Of a stretch of 64,000 bases of DNA, positions 1 through 10,500 are shown one piece after another (the stretch's first letter is position 1; each line of letters opens with the position of its first letter). A program made the translations under genes and the position numbers. This DNA is from Hymenobacter terrenus. GTDB taxonomy: Bacteria > Bacteroidota > Bacteroidia > Cytophagales > Hymenobacteraceae. The DNA lies in the NCBI RefSeq assembly GCF_000972495.1, contig NZ_LATM01000005.1, positions 162,468 through 226,467 on the forward strand, written 5' to 3'. Below the pieces are notes generated by a model. The model did not search any database, was not told the DNA's origin, and saw nothing but the letters and a program-made list of their open reading frames with translations.

Positions 1-504
1 GTTGGAGCGGACGTACCGAGCGGAGGCACCAACCCCGAAATTATCTGTCAATTGCAGGCCATAGGACACTGTGAGGGCGTATTCTCTCGGGCTAAAAGAA
101 CCATTAGGCAGGTTAGCACCAGTCCGGTAGTCGATAGTGCCCAAATCGAAATACATCAGCGAAGCCCCAAAGGCCGAGCGCTCCCCAATTTTACCGTAGC
201 CCGAGAGAAACGACAGGCTCATGTCGTCGGTAACGTTGCGCAGCCAAGGTGAATACGAAACCGAGGCCGAGTACTTATACGGCACAAAGCCCAATTTGCC
301 CGGATTGAAATAGGCCGAGTTGGCATCGGGGGAGGTAGCGACCCCGGCTTCACCCAACGCCGACGCACGCGCATCAGGACTGAGGGTGAGAATGGGAACG
401 GCCGTCGTGATAGTGGTTTGGTCGGTTTGGGCCTGGGAAGTCCCTGCCACAAGCAACAAGCCGGCTAACAGCGCCGAGCGCGAATTGGAAAAGAGAGGCT
501 GCAT
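1..504 (-). CDS. porV: Type IX secretion outer-membrane protein PorV (LptO), N-terminal part
   Basis: PorV is an outer-membrane beta-barrel that receives T9SS cargo from the translocon and hands it to the PorU sortase. Only the first 168 residues are here; the C-terminus lies left of base 1. The start is the ATG at 504, followed by a signal peptide of about 26 residues ending TSQAQ. The stretch after it, with the core LTLSPDARASALGEAGVAT and then NSAYFNPGKLGF, is the conserved start of PorV/LptO proteins, and the following alternating aromatic segments fit barrel strands. It lies 47 bp behind porU on the same strand, the usual porU-porV order, so they are probably co-transcribed. Identification is confident from the motif and the neighbour. 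Confidence 0.9.
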   Translation of the reverse strand, partial: MQPLFSNSRSALLAGLLLVAGTSQAQTDQTTITTAVPILTLSPDARASALGEAGVATSPDANSAYFNPGKLGFVPYKYSASVSYSPWLRNVTDDMSLSFLSGYGKIGERSAFGASLMYFDLGTIDYRTGANLPNGSFSPREYALTVSYGLQLTDNFGVGASARYVRSN

Positions 505-551
505 AGAAGAGTAAAAAGAAGGCCATACGCGGCCCGGGCGCAAATAAAGTC

Positions 552-3500
552 TTAATTGAGGATGACGAGTTTCTCGTATTTCGAAGCCGTAGAATTGTTA
601 TGCGGTGAACGTACGCTCAACCGATATACGTATACACCACGCGCCAATTGGTCATTGTATTCGTCGCGGCCATTCCAGGTAATGCTGCGCTGATGGGCTT
701 CGGTGCTGGGCACCACGGCCGTCAGGGTGCGCACCAAATGGCCAGCCACGGTAAAAATCTGCACTTGCACCTCCAAGTTGTCGGGTTCGCCACCCGCCTG
801 ATTGTGGTCGAAGAAGAACGTAGTAGAGTTGGCAAACGGATTGGGATAGTTCAGCACGTGGTCGAGAGCCAGCTTTTCATTGCGAGCCACCAAAAACTCA
901 ATCTCTTTTTCCGAAGAGTTATTGTACGTATCCCAAGCTTTTAAGCTCAATGAATGCGGTCCCGTCGGTAGGTCTTTGAAAAGATTTTTTACGTTACCAG
1001 AACGGAAGTCACCCACCTCAGAGACGTAGCTCTCATTCAGTATCAGCTGTTTGCTTGGGTCGTGGTCGAGGATGGCTGTAATGTCGTGACCAATGCCAGC
1101 GCCGGTTGTATTGATGCCATTGTCGTCGCTGAGCTTGGCCAATAAGGTGGTAGTCTGTCCAGTAAGCCCCCCGAATACGAAAGTGTAATTATCCATAAAC
1201 AGGTTAATGACAGGCGGTGTATCGTCTTTCGGGGCATTAGGGTCAGCGCCGCCGACTGGCTTGGACCGGTAGCCCTGGGCGTCGATGTTATTACTACCGT
1301 CGAAAGCATACAAGCTGATTTTGCCTACTCCAGGGCTGTAGTTGATGTCCTTGGGGACCACGAAAGTTAGGGTGAACACGCCATTCTGCACATTAGCCTG
1401 CCCACCATAAATCACGCTTTCCTGAATTTTTACCGGCTGCGGATTAACGCCCTCATCGCCTAAGGTCTTTACTTCCGTAGGCTTATCGTAGATAGTTACT
1501 TGAGCACGCCCCGTGAAATTGGAGTTCAGGGTACCGTTATTAAGTACACGGCCACGTATGCGAATCCGTGCCAGGGCTTTCAATGTGTCGGCTTCCACCC
1601 AAGCACCTGCTAACCGCTTGTTAACACTGTCCAGCACCACGGTTTGCTTGGGATAGGCTAGCGTCATACTGGGGTCAGCCAATAGCGTATAGTTACGGTT
1701 ATTGATGCCGCCGGCTACTGCATAATCGTTTTTACTCAGCATCACCACCGTGCCAATGCTCGGCATTTTCCCATTAATGGGCTGTAATATCCGGCCGAAG
1801 TAGGCTTTATTAAGTCCCGCGTTCAAATTGGCCTCCACTACTCGTGTGGTGGTGAATAGGCCGATGGCGCCACCAGTCGCATTATCAGTCAGAACCTGCT
1901 CGCCAGCGGAAGTAAAGTCGGGGTTGTCGTACGTACTAAAGTCGCAGGTGCCGGTAGTAAAGAAGGTCAGGTTGGTCGGGTTACGGAGGGCCAATACAGA
2001 CGCATTAGTCACAATCTGCTCATCGGCCCAGCCTTTGGGCCCACCATGACCCAGGTAGTTCACAATCAGTGACCCTTGCTCTACGGACTGGTCAATTGCG
2101 CGGTTAGCTTCGGGGGAGCGTTGGCCCGCCGATACAGCCAATTGGGGGTACAAATCCAGATATACCTTGTGTACATTGTACACTGGATAGTTACTCTCAA
2201 TACTATCAGCAATGTTATCTGAGCCTCTAGAATTATCGGTAAAGAGGTTAGCCTCGGCATCATCCGAAACCAATGAAATCCGATTGCGCCATTTGCCATA
2301 GGCAGCGGGTGAATCATAGCCGATGATTTTATCCACTACCTGCCTTGCCTGTTCGGCATTGCGCGGGTCCCCTTTAGGGGTCCGAACGGGGAGCCGACCC
2401 ACACCTATATCCAGTAAGTCAGCACTAGGGGGTGCTTCGCTCCACTCGCCTTCATTATCATCAAGAAAGGCATAGTAATCATCGGAACCATAGCTGGCTC
2501 CGTCATAAAAAACACCAAACGACTCGCGTGACTGATATGTTGGCACGTAGTTCTGGTTGAAAGCATCAAAGTCCGAGTCATTTTTGAAGGGCACCCGGTC
2601 CTGCTTAAACCACGTCGGCTCAAAATCTTTATTATTGGTGGGGTCCGACTTATAATCAAACGACGCGTCGCCGAACAGCAACAATTGCATTTGTTTGCCA
2701 GCGGGGGCGCGGTCGTACAGTTGCTTCATCAAGTCCCGGATAGCTGTCACGTCTTGGCCGCCAGAGCTGAACTCATTGTATACCTGCGTAGTAGTGACTA
2801 CTATCGCCCGCATGTTGTCGTGACTGATGCGGTGGTTGGCCAAACGCAGAGCCTGCCCATAGAATGGCGGGTAGGTCACGATGACCAAATCAACCAGCGC
2901 GTTCGGATTGGTGTTAAGGGCGTGCAGGTCCTGATTCTCTACCTTGCCAAAGGGCCGGGGAGTACTGAATGCCCCACTCGGTTGCAGCGCTACGAACTCA
3001 CGCACAGTGTCGGCGGGGGCCACGAAGCTACCGCTCACCAAAGGGCGGGCCACTGGCCGACGCGGATTAGTGACGTCCCAAACCGCAGTCCCGGCAGTGG
3101 CATTAGCTACTACATACTGGTTGCGTGCGCCAACAGCAATATTAGCCAGTGACCGGAACTCCAATTGCGAGCCGTTGAGCCGCAGCTGGCGCTGAGCATT
3201 AATTTCCAAATAGTCCAGGTAGCCACTGGCATTGGGGTCACCACTATTATAAGTCAACCCAACTTGTAAATCAGCACCCGGGTTGCCAACTACTAACTGA
3301 CTAGTGGCAACACTTGAGTAAGCAATAGGATGAAAGGCCTGACCAACCAGCTGGCGTATTGACTGAGCACCTAGATTGCTACCATTCAGGGTAAGCTGGA
3401 AAGAACTGGGGATTAAGGAGCTAGCCACCAGCGACGCCGTAACGCGCACTGGCGCGCCGGGCACCAAATCGGGAATATCGGGAGTCTTGCTGAACACGAA

Positions 3501-4574
3501 GTCTTTCTGCCCACCGCTCCGGAATCCTTCGCCCATCCAATCACGCCCCGAGTGCAGCAGATTGATCAGGTCATGTTCGTAATAAGCACGGTAATTGAAC
3601 GTAGTAATGGCCGGCGCGCTCCCGGCAGCCAGCGCCGGAGCAGTAGCCACCCGGCGGCCGGGCGTGTTGTTCACCGTCACAAAATAGTAAGTAGTGTCGG
3701 AGTAGATATTATTGCGGTGCTTGAACAAACCTCCCTGAGCTTCCCAGGTATGGGCACCGGGCGAGTAGAACAGGAAATACTCGCTATCATCAAAGACATT
3801 GTCATTATTGCTGCTAACAAACAGCACATCGTTTTCGGCCAAGTCATCGGGACGCGAGACGGCGTTGGCTTGGGGCAGGATGCCCATGGCGTTGCCATAG
3901 ATGTGGAGGTTGTTGGGGTTTACACCCTGAGCATCGAGGCCCATGCTGCGCAACGTCGCCTTGTCGAGCTTATAGATGCCGCTTTCGGCCACGCCCATCT
4001 TGTACCAATCGCCGCTACGCAGCACGGAATGCTCGGCGTGGGTGCGGGTAGTGGCCGTACTGCGAGCAGCGACCTTGCCAGCACCAGATGTATAGCTGTA
4101 GTCAAACGAAACCAGCCGCTCGGGCTGGCCGGTTTGAGGACTACGGCGCACGGGGTGCAGGCTCAGGTGCGAGACCGTCAGCTTCATCTCGGTGCCCGAA
4201 ACGACTTGTGGGTCCAGCCCAACGGGCAGCTTGCTTACGTTGAATAGCTTGGCATCAGTCGGCGAGAATGGTTCGTATACCGTGTTGATGACTTCACCCT
4301 GACTGACGGTGCCGTTCAGGCGCATGCTGAACCGGCCCGCTTGGTCATCCATGTCGTAATGCGCAGCGCTATAGGTTGGCACTTTCTGCTTGCGGCCGCC
4401 CTTAGTGGGCACTTCCACATAGCCCCCCCATTTGATGGTGCCGTGCACAGTAACCTTGCCGCCTGACTGGGCATTTGCTGGGGCCACTGCTCCTATTATC
4501 AAGCCCGCGAACGCAACAAAGAGGAAAAAAGAACGCATACGCTTTATGTTTTTAACAATTGCCTGCCGTTTCAC
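552..4574 (-). CDS. porU: Type IX secretion sortase PorU
   Basis: PorU is the cell-surface gingipain-like (C25) cysteine protease that removes the C-terminal signal of T9SS cargo and links the cargo to anionic lipopolysaccharide. The 1,340-residue product begins with a signal peptide ending APANAQ. The catalytic pair is visible as His843 in NYLGHGGPKGW and Cys877 in TTGTCDFSTYD. From about residue 1240 there is a sorting-domain-like beta-sandwich beginning LNYPNPFANSTTFFFD, as is usual for PorU. The longest reading starts with GTG at 4574; an ATG at 4538 would leave an equally good signal peptide (MRSFFLFVAFAG), so the start is uncertain by 12 residues. porV follows directly. It should act on the sorting-domain proteins encoded elsewhere in this window. 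Confidence 0.94.
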   Translation of the reverse strand: MKRQAIVKNIKRMRSFFLFVAFAGLIIGAVAPANAQSGGKVTVHGTIKWGGYVEVPTKGGRKQKVPTYSAAHYDMDDQAGRFSMRLNGTVSQGEVINTVYEPFSPTDAKLFNVSKLPVGLDPQVVSGTEMKLTVSHLSLHPVRRSPQTGQPERLVSFDYSYTSGAGKVAARSTATTRTHAEHSVLRSGDWYKMGVAESGIYKLDKATLRSMGLDAQGVNPNNLHIYGNAMGILPQANAVSRPDDLAENDVLFVSSNNDNVFDDSEYFLFYSPGAHTWEAQGGLFKHRNNIYSDTTYYFVTVNNTPGRRVATAPALAAGSAPAITTFNYRAYYEHDLINLLHSGRDWMGEGFRSGGQKDFVFSKTPDIPDLVPGAPVRVTASLVASSLIPSSFQLTLNGSNLGAQSIRQLVGQAFHPIAYSSVATSQLVVGNPGADLQVGLTYNSGDPNASGYLDYLEINAQRQLRLNGSQLEFRSLANIAVGARNQYVVANATAGTAVWDVTNPRRPVARPLVSGSFVAPADTVREFVALQPSGAFSTPRPFGKVENQDLHALNTNPNALVDLVIVTYPPFYGQALRLANHRISHDNMRAIVVTTTQVYNEFSSGGQDVTAIRDLMKQLYDRAPAGKQMQLLLFGDASFDYKSDPTNNKDFEPTWFKQDRVPFKNDSDFDAFNQNYVPTYQSRESFGVFYDGASYGSDDYYAFLDDNEGEWSEAPPSADLLDIGVGRLPVRTPKGDPRNAEQARQVVDKIIGYDSPAAYGKWRNRISLVSDDAEANLFTDNSRGSDNIADSIESNYPVYNVHKVYLDLYPQLAVSAGQRSPEANRAIDQSVEQGSLIVNYLGHGGPKGWADEQIVTNASVLALRNPTNLTFFTTGTCDFSTYDNPDFTSAGEQVLTDNATGGAIGLFTTTRVVEANLNAGLNKAYFGRILQPINGKMPSIGTVVMLSKNDYAVAGGINNRNYTLLADPSMTLAYPKQTVVLDSVNKRLAGAWVEADTLKALARIRIRGRVLNNGTLNSNFTGRAQVTIYDKPTEVKTLGDEGVNPQPVKIQESVIYGGQANVQNGVFTLTFVVPKDINYSPGVGKISLYAFDGSNNIDAQGYRSKPVGGADPNAPKDDTPPVINLFMDNYTFVFGGLTGQTTTLLAKLSDDNGINTTGAGIGHDITAILDHDPSKQLILNESYVSEVGDFRSGNVKNLFKDLPTGPHSLSLKAWDTYNNSSEKEIEFLVARNEKLALDHVLNYPNPFANSTTFFFDHNQAGGEPDNLEVQVQIFTVAGHLVRTLTAVVPSTEAHQRSITWNGRDEYNDQLARGVYVYRLSVRSPHNNSTASKYEKLVILN

Positions 4575-4684
4575 TGTCCGCTAAGTAGTGGCACCGCAAC
4601 AGTATAGCTGACCATCAGGTTCACCCAGCAGTGGCTTCTTAACAACCAAATAATCTATTTATTGTAGCCACCACCGCTATTTTT

Positions 4685-5386
4685 TTACCGCGCAGCCGTC
4701 TTGGGCACCGACAGGAGCACGTAGAGCAATACCACAAGCGGAACGGCTGCGGCCTTCAGCGCAAGCAATAATCCTGCCGTCAGCAGCAGAAACAGGAAGC
4801 GGCGTCGATTATCAGCCCAACGCAAGGTCTTAAACTTCAAGGCGAATAGCGGCAGTTCAGCCACCAGTAGCCCCGACAGTAACACTATGAGGCCCAGTAG
4901 CAGACCAGGATGTAGAATAACCGGCGCCAGCCCAAACTGGTCGTGCGCGAGAATGAGGGGCAGTGACGCCACTACGAGCGTGCACGCCGGCGTGGGCAGC
5001 CCAATAAAGGACGTGGTCTGTCGGGTATCGTTATTAAACTTAGCTAGGCGTAGCGCCGAGAAGATGCTCACAATAAAGCCTAGATAGGGCAGCCATTCCG
5101 GCAGCGCATCCGGCCCGACGCCCTGCATAAGTAACTCAAAAAATACCGCGCCCGGCACCATCCCGAACGACACCATATCGGCCAGCGAATCCAGGTCTTT
5201 GCCAATGGCTGATGACACGCGCAAGGCTCGCGCCAGGAGGCCGTCGGCGAAGTCGGCGGCAGCGGCGGCGGCTACAAAATAGGCGCCTATCTCCAGCCGT
5301 CCGGCAAAAATATGCGTGAGCGCCAAGCAGCCACACAATAAATTGAGACAGGTAACGGCGTTGGGCAGGTATCTTTTCAAAATCAA
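4685..5386 (-). CDS. pssA: CDP-diacylglycerol--serine O-phosphatidyltransferase
   Basis: This membrane enzyme joins CDP-diacylglycerol and serine to give phosphatidylserine, the precursor of phosphatidylethanolamine. The CDP-alcohol phosphotransferase signature is complete: Asp48-Gly49, Ala52-Arg53, Gly62, Asp66 and Asp70, preceded by Asp45. The 233-residue length and the N-terminal LPNAVTCLNLLCGC match the Bacteroidota PssA family. Several hydrophobic segments follow the signature, consistent with an inner-membrane protein. The start appears to be TTG at 5386, because no in-frame ATG lies nearby and this start aligns the N-terminus with the family. It sits between porU and a hydrolase on the same strand, with gaps of 110 and 69 bp. 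Confidence 0.9.
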   Translation of the reverse strand: MILKRYLPNAVTCLNLLCGCLALTHIFAGRLEIGAYFVAAAAAADFADGLLARALRVSSAIGKDLDSLADMVSFGMVPGAVFFELLMQGVGPDALPEWLPYLGFIVSIFSALRLAKFNNDTRQTTSFIGLPTPACTLVVASLPLILAHDQFGLAPVILHPGLLLGLIVLLSGLLVAELPLFALKFKTLRWADNRRRFLFLLLTAGLLLALKAAAVPLVVLLYVLLSVPKTAAR

Positions 5387-5455
5387 TAAATATAAGAAAT
5401 GAAGAGAGGCTGATAGCGGGGGCTGATGTTCTATTTTTCAGTGCCTCATTCCTCC

Positions 5456-6097
5456 TTAGCTTAAAAATGGGTTGCCGCGCCGCTCCTCCCCTATCGTGGT
5501 GGCCGGGCCGTGGCCGGGATATACTACGGTAGTATCAGGCAAGGTCATGAGTTCGGTATCGATGCTGTGCAGGAGCGTGGTGTGGTCGCCACCCGGCAAG
5601 TCAGTGCGGCCAATGCTGCGCTGAAATAGCACGTCGCCGCCAATGACAGTGGCCGTGGGCGCGTGGTAGAACACCACATGGCCCGGCGCATGCCCCGGAG
5701 TGAACCGTACTTCCAGCTCAGTGGCACCGAAAGTCACCGGTTGGCCAGCGACGAGTTCACCGGTGGGCTCAGCTGGCTGGTATTGCGGGAAGCCATAATT
5801 GGCCGCGTAAGTGGGCACGGCCCGCAGGGTGGGTAAGTCGAGCCGGTGTAGCAGGAATGGGGTATCAGGCCAAGTGGTCAGCACAAACTGATTACCTAGT
5901 ACGTGGTCGATGTGGGCGTGGGTATTCAGCAACAGTACCACTTGAAGCCCATTGGTTTCGATGTATTGCTGCAGGGCCTGCTGCTCGGCGGGCGCGTAGC
6001 AGCCTGGGTCCACGATGGCGCACTGCTGCGTCGCATCATCAATCAGCAGGTAGGTGTTTTCAGAGAAAGCGTTGAAGGTAAAACCGACGACAGTCAT
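5456..6097 (-). CDS. Metallo-beta-lactamase-fold hydrolase, glyoxalase II-like
   Basis: A 213-residue protein of the metallo-beta-lactamase fold, in the subgroup often labelled hydroxyacylglutathione hydrolase-like. The metal-binding motif THAHIDH is intact (His60, His62, Asp64, His65), and later metal ligands are present in the segments TPGHAPGHVVFY, IGGDVLF and VVYPGHGPATT. No signal peptide is seen, so it should be cytoplasmic. The start is ATG at 6097. The family hydrolyses thioesters or related substrates; Bacteroidota generally lack glutathione, so the true substrate is unknown and the glyoxalase name should not be taken literally. Confidence 0.85.
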   Translation of the reverse strand: MTVVGFTFNAFSENTYLLIDDATQQCAIVDPGCYAPAEQQALQQYIETNGLQVVLLLNTHAHIDHVLGNQFVLTTWPDTPFLLHRLDLPTLRAVPTYAANYGFPQYQPAEPTGELVAGQPVTFGATELEVRFTPGHAPGHVVFYHAPTATVIGGDVLFQRSIGRTDLPGGDHTTLLHSIDTELMTLPDTTVVYPGHGPATTIGEERRGNPFLS

Positions 6098-6324
6098 ACA
6101 AAAGAAGGTATCTGAGCAGTGCGGAAAGGTAAGACGAAAAGAAATGTTGTGTTTTGAGTATTGCTGCTAAAATCTTCCATTGCCTAGGAAGCGTGCGCTT
6201 TAACCACAAGCTGGCTACCTGAATGCGGGCAACTGAATAATGAGAATTGGAAAGTAAAGTTCTTTGGCTTATACTCGCTATCCATTCCGCATTCAAATTT
6301 CATCCTCGACTCTCACCCCCTTTC

Positions 6325-7401
6325 ATGGTGGACTGTGATTTCCTGGTGGTGGGCCACGGCATTGCAGGCGCCACCCTGGCTTATGTGCTGCGTCAGCGGG
6401 GCCATCACGTACTCGTGTATGACCCTGGTCAGACTAACTCGGCCTCGAACGTAGCGGCTGGCCTCATGAATCCCGTGGCGGGCAAGCGCTTTGCCCTCAC
6501 GTGGCGCGCGGCCGAACTATTGCCCTTCGCCGCCACATTTTACCGCGAGCTGGAGCAGCGCTACAACCAATCCTTCTTCATCGAAGCGCCTATCCTGAAG
6601 CTATTTGCTTCGATTGAGGAGCAGAATGCCGTGCTGGCCCGCAGCGCCGACCAGCCCTGGGGCGACTTTGTGGCCGGCTTCGTGACCGCCGACCCGAACC
6701 TACCGGGGGTACACGGTCCTTTTGGGGGAGCCTGGCTGCGGCACGGTGGCCACGTGGCGGTGCGGGAACTGCTGGCCGCTCTGGCTGCCGAGGGCACCCG
6801 CGACGGCTGGCTGCGGCCCGAAACCTTCGACTGGGCCCGCCTCGTTACCAGCCCGGCTGGCGTTACCTACGCGGAGCAGGTGCGGGCGCGGCACGTCATC
6901 TGCTGCGAAGGGGCCGGGGCTTTGCGCAATCCTTATTTCAATTGGCTGCCCCTCACCCCAAACCAGGGCGAGGTCCTCGACGTGGAGTGCGCTGACCTGA
7001 GTACGGCCCAAGTGCTTAATCGCGGTGCCTATGTAGTGCCGGTGGGAACGACGCATTTTCGGGTGGGTGCTACCTACCGGTGGCCACCCTTTACCGACGG
7101 TCCCACCGCGGTAGGACGCGAAGAACTGGCGGCCCGGCTCACGGTCATCACCGACCTGCCATTTACCGTGACGGGGCAGCAAGCCGGCGTACGGCCGGCC
7201 GTGCGCGACCGCCGGCCGCTGCTGGGCTCGCACCCAACCGTGCCCATGTTAAGCTTTTGCGGCGGCTACGGCTCCAAGGGCGTGATGCTGGCCCCGCGGC
7301 TCGCCGTGATGCTGGCTGATTGGCTGGACGGACGGGGTGAAATTTGGGCCGATGCGAGCCTGCAACGGTACAACGCGCTCCGGCCAGTTGGCGTAGGTTG
7401 A
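6325..7401 (+). CDS. FAD-dependent oxidoreductase of the DAO family
   Basis: The 358-residue product starts with a Rossmann dinucleotide-binding motif, Gly10-x-Gly12-x-x-Gly15 in VVGHGIAGATL, and ends with the second FAD-contacting region GVRPAVRDRRPLLG followed by SFCGGYGSKGVMLAP. This is the architecture of the D-amino-acid oxidase/glycine oxidase (DAO) superfamily, whose members oxidise amines or amino acids using FAD. The ATG at 6325 was chosen because it places the Rossmann motif at the N-terminus; a longer in-frame TTG reading from 6247 adds residues with no family character. It runs divergently from the hydrolase at 6097, with 227 bp between. The substrate cannot be assigned from sequence. 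Confidence 0.82.
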   Translation: MVDCDFLVVGHGIAGATLAYVLRQRGHHVLVYDPGQTNSASNVAAGLMNPVAGKRFALTWRAAELLPFAATFYRELEQRYNQSFFIEAPILKLFASIEEQNAVLARSADQPWGDFVAGFVTADPNLPGVHGPFGGAWLRHGGHVAVRELLAALAAEGTRDGWLRPETFDWARLVTSPAGVTYAEQVRARHVICCEGAGALRNPYFNWLPLTPNQGEVLDVECADLSTAQVLNRGAYVVPVGTTHFRVGATYRWPPFTDGPTAVGREELAARLTVITDLPFTVTGQQAGVRPAVRDRRPLLGSHPTVPMLSFCGGYGSKGVMLAPRLAVMLADWLDGRGEIWADASLQRYNALRPVGVG

Positions 7402-7598
7402 GTACTATTGCAGACCGCTCTGGCGGAGCTTATGTGCTGTTTAAATATTCAAACTGTGATGGCATAACAATTCTGCGCTAAAAGCCTTTACTTCAAGCCT
7501 GCACCAGCCACCAGCTGCTAAGCAGAACGGCCGCTGGCTTTCGCAAAAATTTTAGCGTCATCGCGGAATTATTTTCGCCTTTGCTCGTTGCTTCTTCT

Positions 7599-10500
7599 AT
7601 GACCATTTCATTATTCACGAAGCGCACGCTGGGGGCCCTGGCGCTGCTGTTGCCCTTGCTACTCATCCGCACGGTCCAGGCCCAGACGGCGCAGGAGCCA
7701 TTTGGCCGGGTACGCATTCAGTACAAGCAGTTTCAGTGGAAGCAACTGACTACCCAAAACTTTGTCGTGATGTATTACGACGGCGGCGAGGCCAGTGCCC
7801 GCCGAGCGGCAGACTACGCGGAAAAGGAGTTGCAGCGTATCACGGCGCTCATCGGCTACTATCCTTATTCCAAAACCACCATGCTGTTTTACAATTCGGT
7901 GGGTGACCTGCGGCAGAGCAATATCGGCCTCACTGCCACTCAGCAGCAGATAAATGGTGGCGAAACTCCACTGGCCCGCATGAGCAAGGTGCAAATAGCC
8001 TTTGGCGGCCAGGAGACCGAGTTTAAGCGCGTGCTAAGCACCCAAATTACCGAGGTGCTGCTGAACGACATGATGTATGGCGGCTCGCTAAAGGAAGTAC
8101 TGCAAAGCAGCTACCTGTTGCAGCTACCGGATTGGTTTATCGGGGGTGCGTCGGCCTACGCAGCTGAGGGCTGGAGCGTGGAAATGGATGGCTTCATGCG
8201 CGACATGAGCAAACAGTATCCCACTGGCACCCGCACGGCACCATTCTTTTTGCGCAGCTCCACGCTAGCCGGCCAGAGCATATGGAACTATGTGGCCGAG
8301 CGCTACGGCTACACCACTATTCAGAACATTCTCAACCTTACACGCATTACCCGCGACGTGGAAGTGGGCTTTAGTTCGTCGCTAAACGTCCCGTTTAAAG
8401 TGTTTCTGAAAGATTGGCTGACTTACTACCGTGAGTTGAATGGGCAGCCTACTGCCACCCTAGTGGAGCCGGACAAGAAGTTTCGCCAGGGCGGGCGCAA
8501 CCGCCATGCCGACGTGTTTTCGCAGCCTATCATGAGTCCCAACGGGCAGCTGGTGGCTTACGCTCAGAACGAGCAAGGCCGCTACCGCGTGGTGGTGGTG
8601 AATCGTGACGGTACCCACCGCCATACTCTAAGCCGCGGCGGCCATAAAACTCCTGACCAACAAATAGAAACCCGCCTGCCCGTGCTGGCTTGGCGCGGCA
8701 ATTCCCAGGTAGCGGTGGCCGAAATGAGCCGGGGCGAAATGACCCTGCACCTGCGCGATGCCGATGGCCGCGGCCTGCTGCGCCGGATGGGCGAGGCCAT
8801 CCGGTTTTCGCGACCGACTTCGTTGTTTGCCGCCTACGACCAAGTACTTAGCATGAGCTATTCGCCCGATGGTAAAGCTTTGGTGTATAGCGCCGTGCGA
8901 GACGGACAGAATGACATCTACCTCCTTCGCGCTGGCAGCCGCAAGCCGGAGCAACTCACCAACGACTTGTTCGATGACGTGCAGCCGGTGTTTTTGCCGG
9001 GTGGGCAGGGCATCGTATTTAGCTCCAACCGTTATTTGGACTCGGCAGGGCGAGCGCGGCCGGCTACCTTCCAAAACGTAGTGAACAACTACGACTTGTT
9101 CGTTTACCACCTGGACCAGCGGGCCATACCAGTTGAGACGCTGGTAAGCACTATTTCGAATGAAACCCGCCCCCGCGCCATTTCCGATGATGAAATTCTG
9201 TACCTGGGTGAGGAAAGCGGCGTGCGCGCCCTGTACCGGTATTCGTTGAAGACCAAGCAGCGCACTCCCCTTACCAACTGGCTGCCCAACACGCAGGATT
9301 TTGATTATAGCCCGTTAACCTCAGCGCTGGTGTTTGTGGCTCCCGCGCAGGCCCGCGACATCCTGTACCTCTATCCCGAATACCCGCTGCCCGCCGCGCT
9401 GCCCCTCGTTAAGACTGCCCGCCAGCAAACCTTGGAAGACCGGTCCGCCCCGCCGCGCACGGCCGCCCCAGCCAAGCCGACCGATGCCGCAGCTACGGCC
9501 ACAGCGCCACAAACGCCGGCACCAGCTTCAACGGCTGGTACGGTTCCGGCCGATTCTACAGCTACACCGTTCCCGGCTGGTCCCAAGCGCGGCAAGGCCA
9601 ATGAGGCTGTGAATATCAGTGACTATCAGTTTGAAGAAGACGAGCCCGCGCAGCCCTCCCCAACCAAGCGGCGGCGCTTCACCCCTACCGCTGCTTCGAC
9701 GGCGGCGCAGGCTCAGGCTACGGCACCGCAGCAGACTGGCCCCTTCCGATACGATACCCGCTTCATGGCTGACAATGTCTCCACAGCTTTGTTCGTGGAC
9801 CCGCTGCTGGGCTTAGGCCTGCAGTTCAGGGCGGCTCTGACGGATGTGCTGGAGAATCAGCGCATCGACGCCAGCTTATTTGGCTTGTTCGATTTGCGCA
9901 CCAGCAACATCCGGGCGTCTTACACTAACCTGACTCACCGCTACGACTGGAGCATTTCCTATCAGAAGCAGGCTTATTTCTTTGATATTGCAAATGGCCG
10001 CTACCGCTATGGGCGCCATGAAATAGCCCCTACCATTGCTTATCCGCTCACTCACAACCTGAGCGTGCGCGGCGGCCCCCGCTATGTGAATATCTCCCGG
10101 ACCCGGCTGATTGACGTATCGACCGCCGACGACCAGAATTATAACTACCTCGGCTATAATAGCGAGTTGGTGTTCGACAACAGCGTTGCCACGGGGGTAA
10201 ACATGGTGGTCGGCACTCGCTTGAAAGCCAGCTTTTCAAGCCAAAAAAGCTTAAAAAACAAAGAGTTGAACTTCGATAAGCTGGTCATTGACCTGCGGCA
10301 TTACCAGAAAATCAGCCGTTCCATCGTCTGGGCTAACCGGGCTAGCTACGGGCAGTTTTTCGGAGCCCGGCCTCAGATATTCCGAATTGGGGGCATGGAT
10401 AACTGGCTGAACGCTGATTACGAAGGCAGCCGCTTTCTGCCCGACTATTCGGCTCCTGACCAGGTATTCAATCAGGAATTTGTCACCAACCTGCGCGGCT